Below, piece after piece: positions 48,601 through 61,448 of a stretch of DNA of 64,000 bases; the first letter of the stretch is position 1; the number at the start of each line of letters is the position of its first letter. The position numbers and the translations under genes were made by a program. The notes below the pieces were generated by a model, which searched no databases, was not told the DNA's origin, and was given only the letters and a program-made list of their open reading frames with translations. This stretch comes from Ariolimax columbianus (Eukaryota > Mollusca > Gastropoda > Stylommatophora > Arionidae), in contig JAVGWX010000025.1 in assembly GCA_036924085.1 (NCBI GenBank), positions 27,083,988 to 27,147,987 on the forward strand, written 5' to 3'.

Positions 48601-50399
48601 CTGGGACTCTGCCTCTGGGACTCTGCCTCTGGGACTCTACCTCTGGGACTCTGCCTCTGGCTCTGCCTCTGGGACTCTGCCTCTGGGACTGCCTCTGGGA
48701 CTCTGCCTCTGGGACTTTGCCTCTGGGACTCTGCCTCTCGGACTCTGCCTCTGGGACTCTGCCTCTGGGACTCTGCCTCTGGGACTCTGCCTCTGGGACT
48801 CTGCCTCTGGGACTCTGCCTCTTGGACTCTGCCTCTGGGACTCTGCCTCTGGGACTCTGCCTCTGGGACTCTGCCTCTGGGACTCTGCCTCTGGGACTCT
48901 GCTTCTGGGACTCTGGGACTCTGCCTCTGGGACTCTGCTTCTGGGACTCTGCCTCTGGGACTCTGCCTCTGGGACTCTGCCTCTGGGACTCTGCCTCTGG
49001 GACTCTGCCTCTGGGACTCTGCCTCTGGGACTCTGCCTCTGGGACTCTTGCCTATGGGACTCTTGCCTCTGGGACTCTGCCTCTGGGACTCTGCCTCTGG
49101 GACTCTGCCTCTGGAACTCTGCCTCTGGGACTCTGCCTCTGGGACTCTGCCTCTGGGATTCTGCCTCTGGGACTCTGCCTTTGGCTCTGCCTCTGGCTCT
49201 GCCTCTGGGACTCTGCCTCTGGGACTCTGCCTCTGGGACTCTGCCTCTGGGACTCTGCCTCTGGGACTCTGCCTCTGGCTCTGCCTCTGAGACTCTGCCT
49301 CTGGGACTCTGCCTCTGGGACTCTGCCTCTGGGACTCTGGGACTCTGCCTCTGGGACTCTGCCTCTGGAGCTCTGCCTCTGGGACTCTGCTTCTGGGACT
49401 CTACCTCTGGGACTCTTCCTCTGGGGCTCTGCCTCTGGGACTCTGCCTCTGGGACTCTGCCTCTGGGACTCTGCCTCTCGGACTCTGCCTCTGGGACTCT
49501 GCCTCTGGGACTCTGCCTCTGGCTCTGCCTCTGGGACTGCCTCTGGGACTCTGCCTCTGGGACTCTGCCTCTGGGACTCTGGGACTCTGCCTCTGGGACT
49601 CTGCCTCTGGGACTCTGCCTCTGGGACTCTGCCTCTGGGACTCTACCTCTGGGACTCTTCCTCTGGGGCTCTGCCTCTGGGACTCTGCCTCTGGGACTCT
49701 GCCTCTGGGACTCTGCCTCTCGGACTCTGCCTCTGGGACTCTGCCTCTGGCTCTGCCTCTGGGACTCTGCCTCTGGGACTCTGCCTCTGGGACTCTGCCT
49801 CTGGGACTCTGCCTCTGGGACTCTGCCTCTGGGACTCTGGGACTCTGCCTCTGGGACTCTACCTCTGGGACTCTTCCTCTGGGGCTCTGCCTCTGGGACT
49901 CTGCCTCTGGGACTCTGCCTCTGGGACTCTGCCTCTGGGACTCTGCCTCTGGGACTCTGCCTCTGGGACTCTGCCTCTGAAACTCTGCCTCTGGGACTCT
50001 GCCTCTGGGACTCTGCCTCTGGGTCTCTGCCTCTGGGACTCTGCCTCTGGGACTCTGCCTCTGGGACTCTGCCTCTGGGACTCTGCCTCTGGGACTCTGC
50101 CTCTGGGACTGGGACTCTGCCTCTGGGACTCTGCCTCTGGGACTCTGCCTCTGGGACTCTGCCTCTGGGACTCTGCCTCTGGGACTCTGCCTCTGGGACT
50201 CTGCCTCTGGGACTCTGCCTCTGGGACTCTGCCTCTGGGACTGGGACTCTGCCTCTGGGACTCTGCCTCTGGGACTCTGCCTCTGGGACTCTGCCTCTGG
50301 GACTCTACCTCTGGGACTCTGCCTCTGGCTCTGCCTCTGGGACTCTGCCTCTGGGACTCTGCCTCTGGGACTCTGCCTCTGGGACTTTGCCTCTGGGAC

Positions 50400-53300
50400 T
50401 CTGCCTCTCGGACTCTGCCTCTGGGACTCTGCCTCTGGGACTCTGCCTCTGGGACTCTGCCTCTGGGACTCTGCCTCTGAAACTCTGCCTATGGGACTCT
50501 GCCTCTGGGACTCTGCCTCTTGGACTCTGCCTCTGGGACTCTGCCTCTGGGACTCTGCCTCTGGGACTCTGCCTCTGGGACTCTGCCTCTGGGACTCTGC
50601 TTCTGGGACTCTAGGACTCTGCCTCTGGGACTCTGCTTCTGGGACTCTGCCTCTGGGACTCTGCCTCTGGGACTCTGCCTCTGGGACTCTGCCTCTGGGA
50701 CTCTGCCTCTGGGACTCTGCCTCTGGGACTCTGCCTCTGGGACTCTTGCCTATGGGACTCTTGCCTCTGGGACTCTGCCTCTGGGACTCTGCCTCTGGGA
50801 CTCTGCCTCTGGGACTCTGCCTCTGGGACTCTGCCTCTGGGACTCTGCCTCTGGGACTCTGCCTCTGGGACTCTGCCTCTGGGATTCTGCCTCTGGGACT
50901 CTGCCTTTGGCTCTGCCTCTGGCTCTGCCTCTGGGACTCTGCCTCTGGGACTCTGCCTCTGGGACTCTGCCTCTGGGACTCTGCCTCTGGGACTCTGCCT
51001 CTGGCTCTGCCTCTGAGACTCTGCCTCTGGGACTCTGCCTCTGGGACTCTGCCTCTGGGACTCTGGGACTCTGCCTCTGGAACTCTGCCTCTGGAGCTCT
51101 GCCTCTGGGACTCTGCTTCTGGGACTCTACCTCTGGGACTCTTCCTCTGGGGCTCTGCCTCTGGGACTCTGCCTCTGGGACTCTGCCTCTGGGACTCTGC
51201 CTCTCGGACTCTGCCTCTGGGACTCTGCCTCTGGGACTCTGCCTCTGGCTCTGCCTCTGGGACTCTGCCTCTGGGACTCTGCCTCTGGGACTCTGCCTCT
51301 GGGACTCTGGGACTCTGCCTCTGGGACTCTGCCTCTGGGACTCTGCCTCTGGGACTCTGCCTCTGGGACTCTACCTCTGGGACTCTTCCTCTGGGACTCT
51401 GCCTCTGGGACTCTGCCTCTGGGACTCTGCCTCTCGGACTCTGCCTCTGGGACTCTGCCTCTGGGACTCTGCCTCTGGGACTCTGCCTCTGGGACTCTGC
51501 CTCTGGGACTCTGCCTCTGGGACTCTGCCTCTGGGACTCTGCCTCTGGGACTCTGCCTATGGGACTCTGCCTTTGGGACTCTGCCTCTGGGACTCTCTCT
51601 GGGACTCTGCCTCTGGGACTCTGCCTCTGGGACTCTGCCTCTGTTACTCTGCCTGTTTGACTCTGCCTCTGGCTCTGCCTCTGGGACTCTGCCTCTGGGA
51701 CTCTGCCTCTGGGACTCTGGGACTCTGCCTCTGGGACTCTGCCTCTGGGACTCTGGGACTCTGCCTCTGGGACTCTGCCTCTGAGACTCTGCCTCTGGGA
51801 CTCTGCCTCTGGGACTCTGCCTCTGGGACTTTCCTCTGGGACTCTGCCTCTGGGACTCTGCCTCTGGGACTCTAGGACTCTGCCTCTGGGACTCTGCCTC
51901 TGGGACTCTGCCTCTGGGACTCTGCCTCTGGGACTCTGCCTCTGGGACTCCCTTGCCTCTGGGACTCTGCCTCTGGGACTCTGCCTCTGGGACTCTGCCT
52001 CTGAGACTCTGCCTCTGAAACTGCCTCTGGGACTCTGCCTCTGGGACTCTGCCTCTGGGACTCTGCCTCTGGGACTCTGCCTCTGGGACTCGGCCTCTGA
52101 AACTCTGCCTCTGGGACTCTGCCTCTGGGACTCTGCCTCTGGGACTCTGCCTCTGGGACTCTGCCTCTGGGACTCTGCCTCTGGGACTCTGCCTCTGGGA
52201 CTCTGCCTCTGGGACTCTGCCTCTGAAACTCTGCCTCTGGGACTCTGCCTCTGGGACTCTGCCTCTGGGACTCTGCCTCTGGGACTCTGCCTCTGGGACT
52301 CTGCCTCTGAAACTCTGCCTCTGGGACTCTGCCTCTGGGACTCTGCCTCTGGGACTCTGCCTCTGGGACTCTGCCTCTGGGACTCTGCCTCTGGGACTCT
52401 GCCTCTGGGACTCTGCCTCTGGGACTCTGCCTCTGGGACTGGGACTCTGCCTCTGGGACTCTGCCTCTGGGACTCTGCCTCTGGGACTCTGCCTCTGGGA
52501 CTCTACCTCTGGGACTCTGCCTCTGGCTCTGCCTCTGGGACTCTGCCTCTGGGACTCTGCCTCTGGGACTCTGCCTCTGGGACTCTGCCTCTGGGACTTT
52601 GACTCTGGGACTCTGCCTCTCGGACTCTGCCTCTGGGACTCTGCCTCTGGGACTCTGCCTCTGGGACTCTGCCTCTGGGACTCTGCCTCTGAAACTCTGC
52701 CTATGGGACTCTGCCTCTGGGACTCTGCCTCTTGGACTCTGCCTCTGGGACTCTGCCTCTGGGACTCTGCCTCTGGGACTCTGCCTCTGGGACTCTGCCT
52801 CTGGCTCTGCCTCTGGGACTGCCTCTGGGACTCTGCCTCTGAGACTCTGCTTCTGGGACTCTGGGACTCTGCCTCTGGGACTCTGCTTCTGGGACTCTGC
52901 CTCTGGGACTCTGCCTCTGGGACTCTGCCTCTGGGACTCTGCCTCTGGGACTCTGCCTCTGGGACTCTGCCTCTGGGACTCTTGCCTATGGGACTCTTGC
53001 CTCTGGGACTCTGCCTCTGGGACTCTGCCTCTGGGACTCTGCCTCTGGGACTCTGCCTCTGGGACTCTGCCTCTGGGACTCTGCCTCTGGGACTCTGGGA
53101 CTCTGCCTCTGGAACTCTGCCTCTGGAGCTCTGCCTCTGGGACTCTGCTTCTGGGACTCTACCTCTGGGACTCTTCCTCTGGGGCTCTGCCTCTGGGACT
53201 CTGCCTCTGGGACTCTGCCTCTGGGACTCTGCCTCTCGGACTCTGCCTCTGGGACTCTGCCTCTGGGACTCTGCCTCTGGCTCTGCCTCTGGGACTCTGC

Positions 53301-56300
53301 CTCTGGGACTCTGCCTCTGGGACTCTGCCTCTGGGACTCTGGGACTCTGCCTCTGGGACTCTGCCTCTGGGACTCTGCCTCTGGGACTCTGCCTCTGGGA
53401 CTGTACCTCTGGGACTCTTCCTCTGGGGCTCTGCCTCTGGGACTCTGCCTCTGGGACTCTGCCTCTGGGACTCTGCCTCTCGGACTCTGCCTCTGGGACT
53501 CTGCCTCTGGGACTCTGCCTCTGGGACTCTGCCTCTGGGACTCTGCCTCTGGCTCTGCCTCTGAGACTCTGCCTCTGGGACTCTGCCTCTGGGACTCTGC
53601 CTCTGGGACTCTGGGACTCTGCCTCTGGAACTCTGCCTCTGGAGCTCTGCCTCTGGGACTCTGCTTCTGGGACTCTACCTCTGGGACTCTTCCTCTGGGG
53701 CTCTGCCTCTGGGACTCTGCCTCTGGGACTCTGCCTCTGGGACTCTGCCTCTCGGACTCTGCCTCTGGGACTCTGCCTCTGGGACTCTGCCTCTGGCTCT
53801 GCCTCTGGGACTCTGCCTCTGGGACTCTGCCTCTGGGACTCTGCCTCTGGGACTCTGGGACTCTGCCTCTGGGACTCTGCCTCTGGGACTCTGCCTCTGG
53901 GACTCTGCCTCTGGGACTCTACCTCTGGGACTCTTCCTCTGGGACTCTGCCTCTGGGACTCTGCCTCTGGGACTCTGCCTCTCGGACTCTGCCTCTGGGA
54001 CTCTGCCTCTGGGACTCTGCCTCTGGGACTCTGCCTCTGGGACTCTGCCTCTGGGACTCTGCCTCTGGGACTCTGCCTCTGGGACTCTGCCTCTGGGACT
54101 CTGCCTATGGGACTCTGCCTTTGGGACTCTGCCTCTGGGACTCTCTCTGGGACTCTGCCTCTGGGACTCTGCCTCTGGGACTCTGCCTCTGTTACTCTGC
54201 CTGTTTGACTCTGCCTCTGGCTCTGCCTCTGGGACTCTGCCTCTGGGACTCTGCCTCTGGGACTCTGGGACTCTGCCTCTGGGACTCTGCCTCTGGGACT
54301 CTGGGACTCTGCCTCTGGGACTCTGCCTCTGAGACTCTGCCTCTGGGACTCTGCCTCTGGGACTCTGCCTCTGGGACTTTCCTCTGGGACTCTGCCTCTG
54401 GGACTCTGCCTCTGGGACTCTAGGACTCTGCCTCTGGGACTCTGCCTCTGGGACTCTGCCTCTGGGACTCTGCCTCTGGGACTCTGCCTCTGGGACTCCC
54501 TTGCCTCTGGGACTCTGCCTCTGGGACTCTGCCTCTGGGACTCTGCCTCTGAGACTCTGCCTCTGAAACTGCCTCTGGGACTCTGCCTCTGGGACTCTGC
54601 CTCTGGGACTCTGCCTCTGGGACTCTGCCTCTGGGACTCGGCCTCTGAAACTCTGCCTCTGGGACTCTGCCTCTGGGACTCTGCCTCTGGGACTCTGCCT
54701 CTGGGACTCTGCCTCTGGGACTCTGCCTCTGGGACTCTGCCTCTGGGACTCTGCCTCTGGGACTCTGCCTCTGGGACTCTGCCTCTGGGACTCTGCCTCT
54801 GAAACTCTGCCTCTGGGACTCTGCCTCTGGGACTCTGCCTCTGGGACTCTGCCTCTGGGACTCTGCCTCTGGGACTCTGCCTCTGAAACTCTGCCTCTGG
54901 GACTCTGCCTCTGGGACTCTGCCTCTGGGACTCTGCCTCTGGGACTCTGCCTCTGGGACTCTGCCTCTGGGACTCTGCCTCTGGGACTCTGCCTCTGGGA
55001 CTCTGCCTCTGGGACTGGGACTCTGCCTCTGGGACTCTGCCTCTGGGACTCTGCCTCTGGGACTCTGCCTCTGGGACTCTACCTCTGGGACTCTGCCTCT
55101 GGCTCTGCCTCTGGGACTCTGCCTCTGGGACTCTGCCTCTGGGACTCTGCCTCTGGGACTCTGCCTCTGGGACTTTGACTCTGGGACTCTGCCTCTCGGA
55201 CTCTGCCTCTGGGACTCTGCCTCTGGGACTCTGCCTCTGGGACTCTGCCTCTGGGACTCTGCCTCTGAAACTCTGCCTATGGGACTCTGCCTCTGGGACT
55301 CTGCCTCTTGGACTCTGCCTCTGGGACTCTGCCTCTGGGACTCTGCCTCTGGGACTCTGCCTCTGGGACTCTGCCTCTGGCTCTGCCTCTGGGACTGCCT
55401 CTGGGACTCTGCCTCTGGGACTCTGCTTCTGGGACTCTGGGACTCTGCCTCTGGGACTCTGCTTCTGGGACTCTGCCTCTGGGACTCTGCCTCTGGGACT
55501 CTGCCTCTGGGACTCTGCCTCTGGGACTCTGCCTCTGGGACTCTGCCTCTGGGACTCTTGCCTATGGGACTCTTGCCTCTGGGACTCTGCCTCTGGGACT
55601 CTGCCTCTGGGACTCTGCCTCTGGGACTCTGCCTCTGGGACTCTGCCTCTGGGACTCTGCCTCTGGGACTCTGGGACTCTGCCTCTGGAACTCTGCCTCT
55701 GGAGCTCTGCCTCTGGGACTCTGCTTCTGGGACTCTACCTCTGGGACTCTTCCTCTGGGGCTCTGCCTCTGGGACTCTGCCTCTGGGACTCTGCCTCTGG
55801 GACTCTGCCTCTCGGACTCTGCCTCTGGGACTCTGCCTCTGGGACTCTGCCTCTGGCTCTGCCTCTGGGACTCTGCCTCTGGGACTCTGCCTCTGGGACT
55901 CTGCCTCTGGGACTCTGGGACTCTGCCTCTGGGACTCTGCCTCTGGGACTCTGCCTCTGGGACTCTGCCTCTGGGACTGTACCTCTGGGACTCTTCCTCT
56001 GGGGCTCTGCCTCTGGGACTCTGCCTCTGGGACTCTGCCTCTGGGACTCTGCCTCTCGGACTCTGCCTCTGGGACTCTGCCTCTGGGACTCTGCCTCTGG
56101 GACTCTGCCTCTGGGACTCTGCCTCTGGGACTCTGCCTCTGGGACTCTGCCTCTGGGACTCTGCCTCTGGGACTCTGCCTCTGGGACTCTGCCTATGGGA
56201 CTCTGCCTTTGGGACTCTGCCTCTGGGACTCTCTCTGGGACTCTGCCTCTGGGACTCTGCCTCTGGGACTCTGCCTCTGTTACTCTGCCTGTTTGACTCT

Positions 56301-58640
56301 GCCTCTGGCTCTGCCTCTGGGACTCTGCCTCTGGGACTCTGCCTCTGGGACTCTGGGACTCTGCCTCTGGGACTCTGCCTCTGGGACTCTGGGACTCTGC
56401 CTCTGGGACTCTGCCTCTGAGACTCTGCCTCTGGGACTCTGCCTCTGGGACTCTGCCTCTGGGACTTTCCTCTGGGACTCTGCCTCTGGGACTCTGCCTC
56501 TGGGACTCTAGGACTCTGCCTCTGGGACTCTGCCTCTGGGACTCTGCCTCTGGGACTCTGCCTCTGGGACTCTGCCTCTGGGACTCCCTTGCCTCTGGGA
56601 CTCTGCCTCTGGGACTCTGCCTCTGGGACTCTGCCTCTGAGACTCTGCCTCTGAAACTGCCTCTGGGACTCTGCCTCTGGGACTCTGCCTCTGGGACTCT
56701 GCCTCTGGGACTCTGCCTCTGGGACTCTGCCTCTGAAACTCTGCCTCTGGGACTCTGCCTCTGGGACTCTGCCTCTGGGACTCTGCCTCTGGGACTCTGC
56801 CTCTGGGACTCTGCCTCTGGGACTCTGCCTCTGGGACTCTGCCTCTGGGACTCTGCCTCTGGGACTCTGCCTCTGGGACTCTGCCTCTGAAACTCTGCCT
56901 CTGGGACTCTGCCTCCGGGACTCTGCCTCTGGGACTCTGCCTCTGGGACTCTGCCTCTGGGACTCTGCCTCTGGGACTCTGCCTCTGGGACTCTGCCTCT
57001 GGGACTCTGCCTCTGGGACTGGGACTCTGCCTCTGGGACTCTGCCTCTGGGACTCTGCCTCTGGGACTCTGCCTCTGGGACTCTACCTCTGGGACTCTGC
57101 CTCTGGCTCTGCCTCTGGGACTCTGCCTCTGGGACTCTGCCTCTGGGACTCTGCCTCTGGGACTCTGCCTCTGGGACTTTGACTCTGGGACTCTGCCTCT
57201 CGGACTCTGCCTCTGGGACTCTGCCTCTGGGACTCTGCCTCTGGGACTCTGCCTCTGGGACTCTGCCTCTGAAACTCTGCCTATGGGACTCTGCCTCTGG
57301 GACTCTGCCTCTTGGACTCTGCCTCTGGGACTCTGCCTCTGGGACTCTGCCTCTGGGACTCTGCCTCTGGGACTCTGCCTCTGGCTCTGCCTCTGGGACT
57401 GCCTCTGGGACTCTGCCTCTGGGACTCTGCTTCTGGGACTCTGGGACTCTGCCTCTGGGACTCTGCTTCTGGGACTCTGCCTCTGGGACTCTGCCTCTGG
57501 GACTCTGCCTCTGGGACTCTGCCTCTGGGACTCTGCCTCTGGGACTCTGCCTCTGGGACTCTTGCCTATGGGACTCTTGCCTCTGGGACTCTGCCTCTGG
57601 GACTCTGCCTCTGGGACTCTGCCTCTGGGACTCTGCCTCTGGGACTCTGCCTCTGGGACTCTGCCTCTGGGACTCTGCCTCTGGCTCTGCCTCTGGGACT
57701 CTGCCTCTGGGACTCTGCCTCTGGGACTCTGCCTCTGGGACTCTGCCTCTGGGACTCTGCCTCTGGGACTCTGCCTCTGGCTCTGCCTCTGAGACTCTGC
57801 CTCTGGGACTCTGCCTCTGGGACTCTGCCTCTGGGACTCTGGGACTCTGCCTCTGGGACTCTGCCTCTGGGACTCTGCCTCTGGGACTCTGCTTCTGGGA
57901 CTCTACCTCTGGGACTCTTCCTCTGGGGCTCTGCCTCTTGGACTCTGCCTCTGGGACTCTGCCTCTGGGACTCTGCCTCTCGGACTCTGCCTCTGGGACT
58001 CTGCCTCTGGGACTCTGCCTCTGGCTCTGCCTCTGGGACTCTGCCTCTGGGACTCTGCCTCTGGGACTCTGCCTCTGGGACTCTGGGACTCTGCCTCTGG
58101 GACTCTGCCTCTGGGACTCTGCCTCTGGGACTCTGCCTCTGGGACTCTACCTCTGGGACTCTTCCTCTGGGGCTCTGCCTCTGGGACTCTGCCTCTGGGA
58201 CTCTGCCTCTGGGACTCTGCCTCTCGGACTCTGCCTCTGGGACTCTGCCTCTGGGACTCTGCCTCTGGGACTCTGCCTCTGGGACTCTGCCTCTGGGACT
58301 CTGCTTCTGGCTCTGCCTCTGGGACTCTGCCTCTGGGACTCTGCCTCTGGGACTCTCTGGGACTCTGCCTCTGGGACTCTGCCTATGGGACTCTGCCTTT
58401 GGGACTCTGCCTCTGGGACTCTCTCTGGGACTCTGCATCTGGGACTCTGCCTCTGGGACTCTGCCTCTGTTACTCTGCCTGTTTGACTCTGCCTCTGGCT
58501 CTGCCTCTGGGACTCTGCCTCTGGGACTCTGCCTCTGGGACTCTGGGACTCTGCCTCTGGGACTCTGCCTCTGGGACTCTGGGACTCTGCCTCTGAGACT
58601 CTGCCTCTGGGACTCTGCCTCTGGGACTCTGCCTCTGGGA
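50400..58640. repeat. Four-copy higher-order repeat near the 3' end of array 2
   Basis: The most divergent unit pair in the array, TGTTACTCTGCCTGTTTGAC, starts at 51642, 54190, 56278 and 58468 (spacings 2548, 2088 and 2190 bp). Other shared markers are GGACTTTGACTCTGGG (near 52597, 55173, 57177), ACTCCCTTGCC (near 51949, 54497, 56582) and GGACTCTAGGACTC (near 51873, 54419, 56508, 58698). Spacing changes reflect blocks gained or lost. GGACTCTAGGACTC also occurs near 10376, close to the end of array 1. Confidence 0.9.
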
Positions 58641-59509
58641 CTCTGCCTCTGGGACTTTCCTCTGGGACTCTGCCTCTGGGACTCTGCCTCTGGGACTCTA
58701 GGACTCTGCCTCTGGGACTCTGCCTCTGGGACTCTGCCTCTGGGACTCTGCCTCTGGGACTCTGCCTCTGGGACTCCTCTGCCTCTGGGACTCTGCCTCT
58801 GGGACTCTGCCTCTGGGACTCTGCCTCTGGGACTCTGCCTCTGGGACTCTGCCTCTGGGACTCTGCCTCTGGGACTCTGCCTCTGGGACTCTCTCTGGGA
58901 CTCTGCCTCTGGGACTCTGCCTCTGGGACTCTGCCTCTGGGACTCTGCTTCTGGGACTCTGGGACTCTGCCTCTGGGACTCTGCTTCTGGGACTCTGCCT
59001 CTGGGACTCTGCCTCTGGGACTCTGCCTCTGGGACTCTGCCTCAGGGACTGCCTCTGGGACTCTGCCTCTGGGACTCTGCCTCTGGGACTCTGCCTCTGG
59101 GACTCTGCCTCTGGGACTCTGCCTCTGGGACTCTGCTTCTGGGACTATGCCTCTGGGACTGCCTCTGGGACTCTGCCAAGACCATAAGGAGAAAATAATT
59201 ACCATCTCAATGAAGTCAGCACCGATTCAAGAAATGATTTAAAAAAAAGAAAAACAAGTTATAACCAATGCCTGACTTATTACGATCGAAGTTTACAATA
59301 AGAACACACTTGTAATATGCTCCCAAATATTGATATGGATACAAACTTGTTAGGTTATGGCCGATGTACACTTAAAAAAGGTGCTTTGCCCAAACGGTAT
59401 AAGGACATGTGTTCTCCATTCCAGATCTGTCAAACAGTAACCGAGAACGCGTAATGACAAGAATTATGTTTCCACCATGGTAAATTATTGGATTTCCAGA
59501 GCTGATCTG

Positions 59510-59802
59510 GGTCTTCGACATCAGTGTCTTGATGCTCGCCAATTTTACCTTCATGAGGATCTCGGTGTCTGGTACCCTTTCCTTCCACTTTATTGTCAAC
59601 AATCTGCGGAGTCACCTTGTATGACAGTGGTTTATTTTTCTAGCATGCTGCTGTACACAGTTCGCGTCTCACTGGCATACAGAAGGGTGAGAAGCACTAC
59701 AGCTCGGTAGACTTTGAGTTTTGTATCAAGCCTAAGACCTCTCCGATTCTTGATACTATTGCGCAGCCTCCTAAAGTCAGCACTGATAGGGTCGCAGAAC
59801 TC
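59510..59802 (-). pseudogene. LINE reverse-transcriptase relic (spacer copy 3, minus strand)
   Basis: Identical in reading to 11198-11490: the LDTKLKVYRAVVL block, a stop, a frame change and then the IKWKERVPDTEILM block, ending before the expected LRWAGHV. It shares every disabling change with copy 2, so the decay predates the macro-duplication. Confidence 0.85.
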
Positions 59803-59810
59803 TGGATATC

Positions 59811-59832
59811 ATATATATATATATATATATAT
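59811..59832. repeat. (AT)11 microsatellite (copy 3)
   Basis: Same repeat number as at 11499-11520. Dinucleotide repeats usually change length quickly, so the unchanged number supports a recent spacer duplication. Confidence 0.95.
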
Positions 59833-60038
59833 TAACATACACATAACTATGCGGAATGTATAAGGGGAAATGTTGAGAAGAAGAGAACATTGAAAGTGTC
59901 AATACATTTACGATTTGCGGTTACGTAATTCCAGCGTATCGATATTCAGTCGACACATCGATGCTTTCAAGAAGAGCAGAAAGGCTAGGATAGCTAATGT
60001 CAGCCATGAATGGACACAGTACATATGAAAACCTGTTT

Positions 60039-60062
60039 ATAAACATAAACATAAACATAAAC
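60039..60062. repeat. (ATAAAC)4 short tandem repeat (copy 3)
   Basis: Four perfect units as in copy 2. The substitution at 60024 lies 15 bases upstream. Confidence 0.95.
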
Positions 60063-60101
60063 AGAACAACGTTAAGGACCACCGACAAAACATTTTGAGT
60101 A

Positions 60102-60669
60102 GGTGGTGAGGCAATCAATCAGGTCACGCATTTTGAATATCTAGGCTCCAGAATTTCCCAAAATATCGACTACTCGAAAGAAATCAGTAGAAGACTAGAC
60201 ATGGCAATGCAGAGGCTGGGCAGTCTGAATAAATTATGGCAGAGCACCAACAAAACGACAAAAGTGAAGTCTTGAGAGCCTGTGTTTTTCCTGAAACAGA
60301 ATATGGCTGCGAATCATGGACGATTACCAAAACTTATAGACAAAGAATCGAATCCTTCCAGTTAAAATATTACTTAAAGATCCTCAAAATACTCTGGACA
60401 AAAAGACAAATATAGACATTCGGCAAAAGTTGAACATAGAGGAGAACTGGTTTATCAATTCCAGTTTGGAGAGGAAGTTTAAATATTATGGTCACATAAA
60501 GAGACATCAAAGTCTTGAGAGAACAGCGATGGAGGGTATGGCGCGAGGCAATAGAGGCAGTGGTAGACCAAGAAGACTATGGCACCAATATATTCAGGAA
60601 TTCCTGGGTATCCCTATGGCGAAGGCTGGAGTTTTGGCAAGAGAAAGAGTTTCTTTCAACAGACAGTGA
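60102..60669 (+). pseudogene. LINE reverse-transcriptase C-terminal relic (spacer copy 3, plus strand)
   Basis: Second copy of the relic at 11790-12357, with the same two frameshifts and stops. The only difference seen is G to C at 60382, which changes one residue in the second frame (LKM to LKI). It ends in the same GHIKRH...MEG...GSGRPRR block and stop. Confidence 0.9.
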
Positions 60670-60800
60670 TGAGAACGACGCTATACTTGTATAAAATACA
60701 TTACATGATGATATACATATATATATCATTGGCTTCAAATGGACAACAAAACTATATTTTCATAATAAAATTATACTGCAAAAGTGAACAGAACTGTACA

Positions 60801-61082
60801 TCATTTGTTGACATAGTCATCTTTACTTTCTATACAAATCCCCCAGCGCTTATATAGTGCATGGATCCATGTCGAATTACATTCTCTTGATCGTGTGTAG
60901 ACTCCCTGCTGGATCTCTTCATCGGACCTGAAAGTCTTTCCTCCCAATGCCTCTTTTAGTCGTCCAATGACGTGAAAACTTGATGCAAGGTCTGGGAAAT
61001 ACGGCGGATGTGGTAGACACTGTTAGGGTAAGTCCTCGATGGCTGCAGCCACTGAACGGACAGTATGAGGTCAAGCATTGTC
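60801..61082 (-). pseudogene. Mariner-like transposase C-terminal relic (spacer copy 3)
   Basis: Matches 12489-12770 without a difference that I can see, with the same stops in the DNARPH region and before PHPPYFPDL, and the same C-terminus at DDYVNK. It is a passenger of the spacer duplication and not an independent insertion. Confidence 0.88.
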
Positions 61083-61350
61083 AACGTCGTTTGGATTTGA
61101 TGTAAAGTAAAGACAACATACAGATAATTAAAACGATGTAGGGAAATCTAAACAACACGACAAAAAGTATCATCGGAGATAAATGATGCAGAGGACACAC
61201 CGAGTCTGATATAACGGATGTGTGCTGTTCCTACTTTAAAACGCCAGTGAATGAACAGTTGAATAAGCAACGTGTGAAAAGATTAATGACTGAGTGAATA
61301 GCTAAATGGTTAAGATTGTGGCGTGATAATTTACTAAATTAGTAGAAATA

Positions 61351-61448
61351 GTATTAGTGGTATTAGTATGGGTATTAGTAGTGGTATTAGTTGTGATATT
61401 AATATTGGTATTAATAGTGGTATTAGTAGCGGTTTAGTAGTAATATTA
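61351..61448. repeat. ATTAGT/GGTATT-rich cryptic minisatellite (copy 3)
   Basis: Same sequence as 13039-13136, again ending 16 bases before the array. Its constant position suggests that it belongs to the boundary of the amplified block. Confidence 0.85.

Larger units (their letters stand above)
13153..59177. repeat. Array 2 of the 14-bp minisatellite, 46 kb
   Basis: An uninterrupted array of CTCTGCCTCTGGGA units, nominally about 3290 copies, between spacer copies 2 and 3. No non-repeat insertion is visible in 46 kb; the most unusual units still align to the consensus. The unit is 64% G+C with only one A in 14 and no CpG. Its length of 14 (remainder 2 on division by 3) makes all three forward frames read the same 14-residue cycle LCLWDSASGTLPLG, and the reverse frames a cycle like EAESQRQSPRGRVP. 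No frame contains a stop in the consensus. Variants such as CTTAGACTC create the few stops. I annotate no gene inside. Confidence 0.99.

Noticed and set aside
13153..59177. G-quadruplex array from GGG every 14 bases.
   Set aside because: Loops of 11 bases are longer than in stable canonical quadruplexes. Only the rare GGGACTGGGACT units shorten them, and four close G-runs are not formed.
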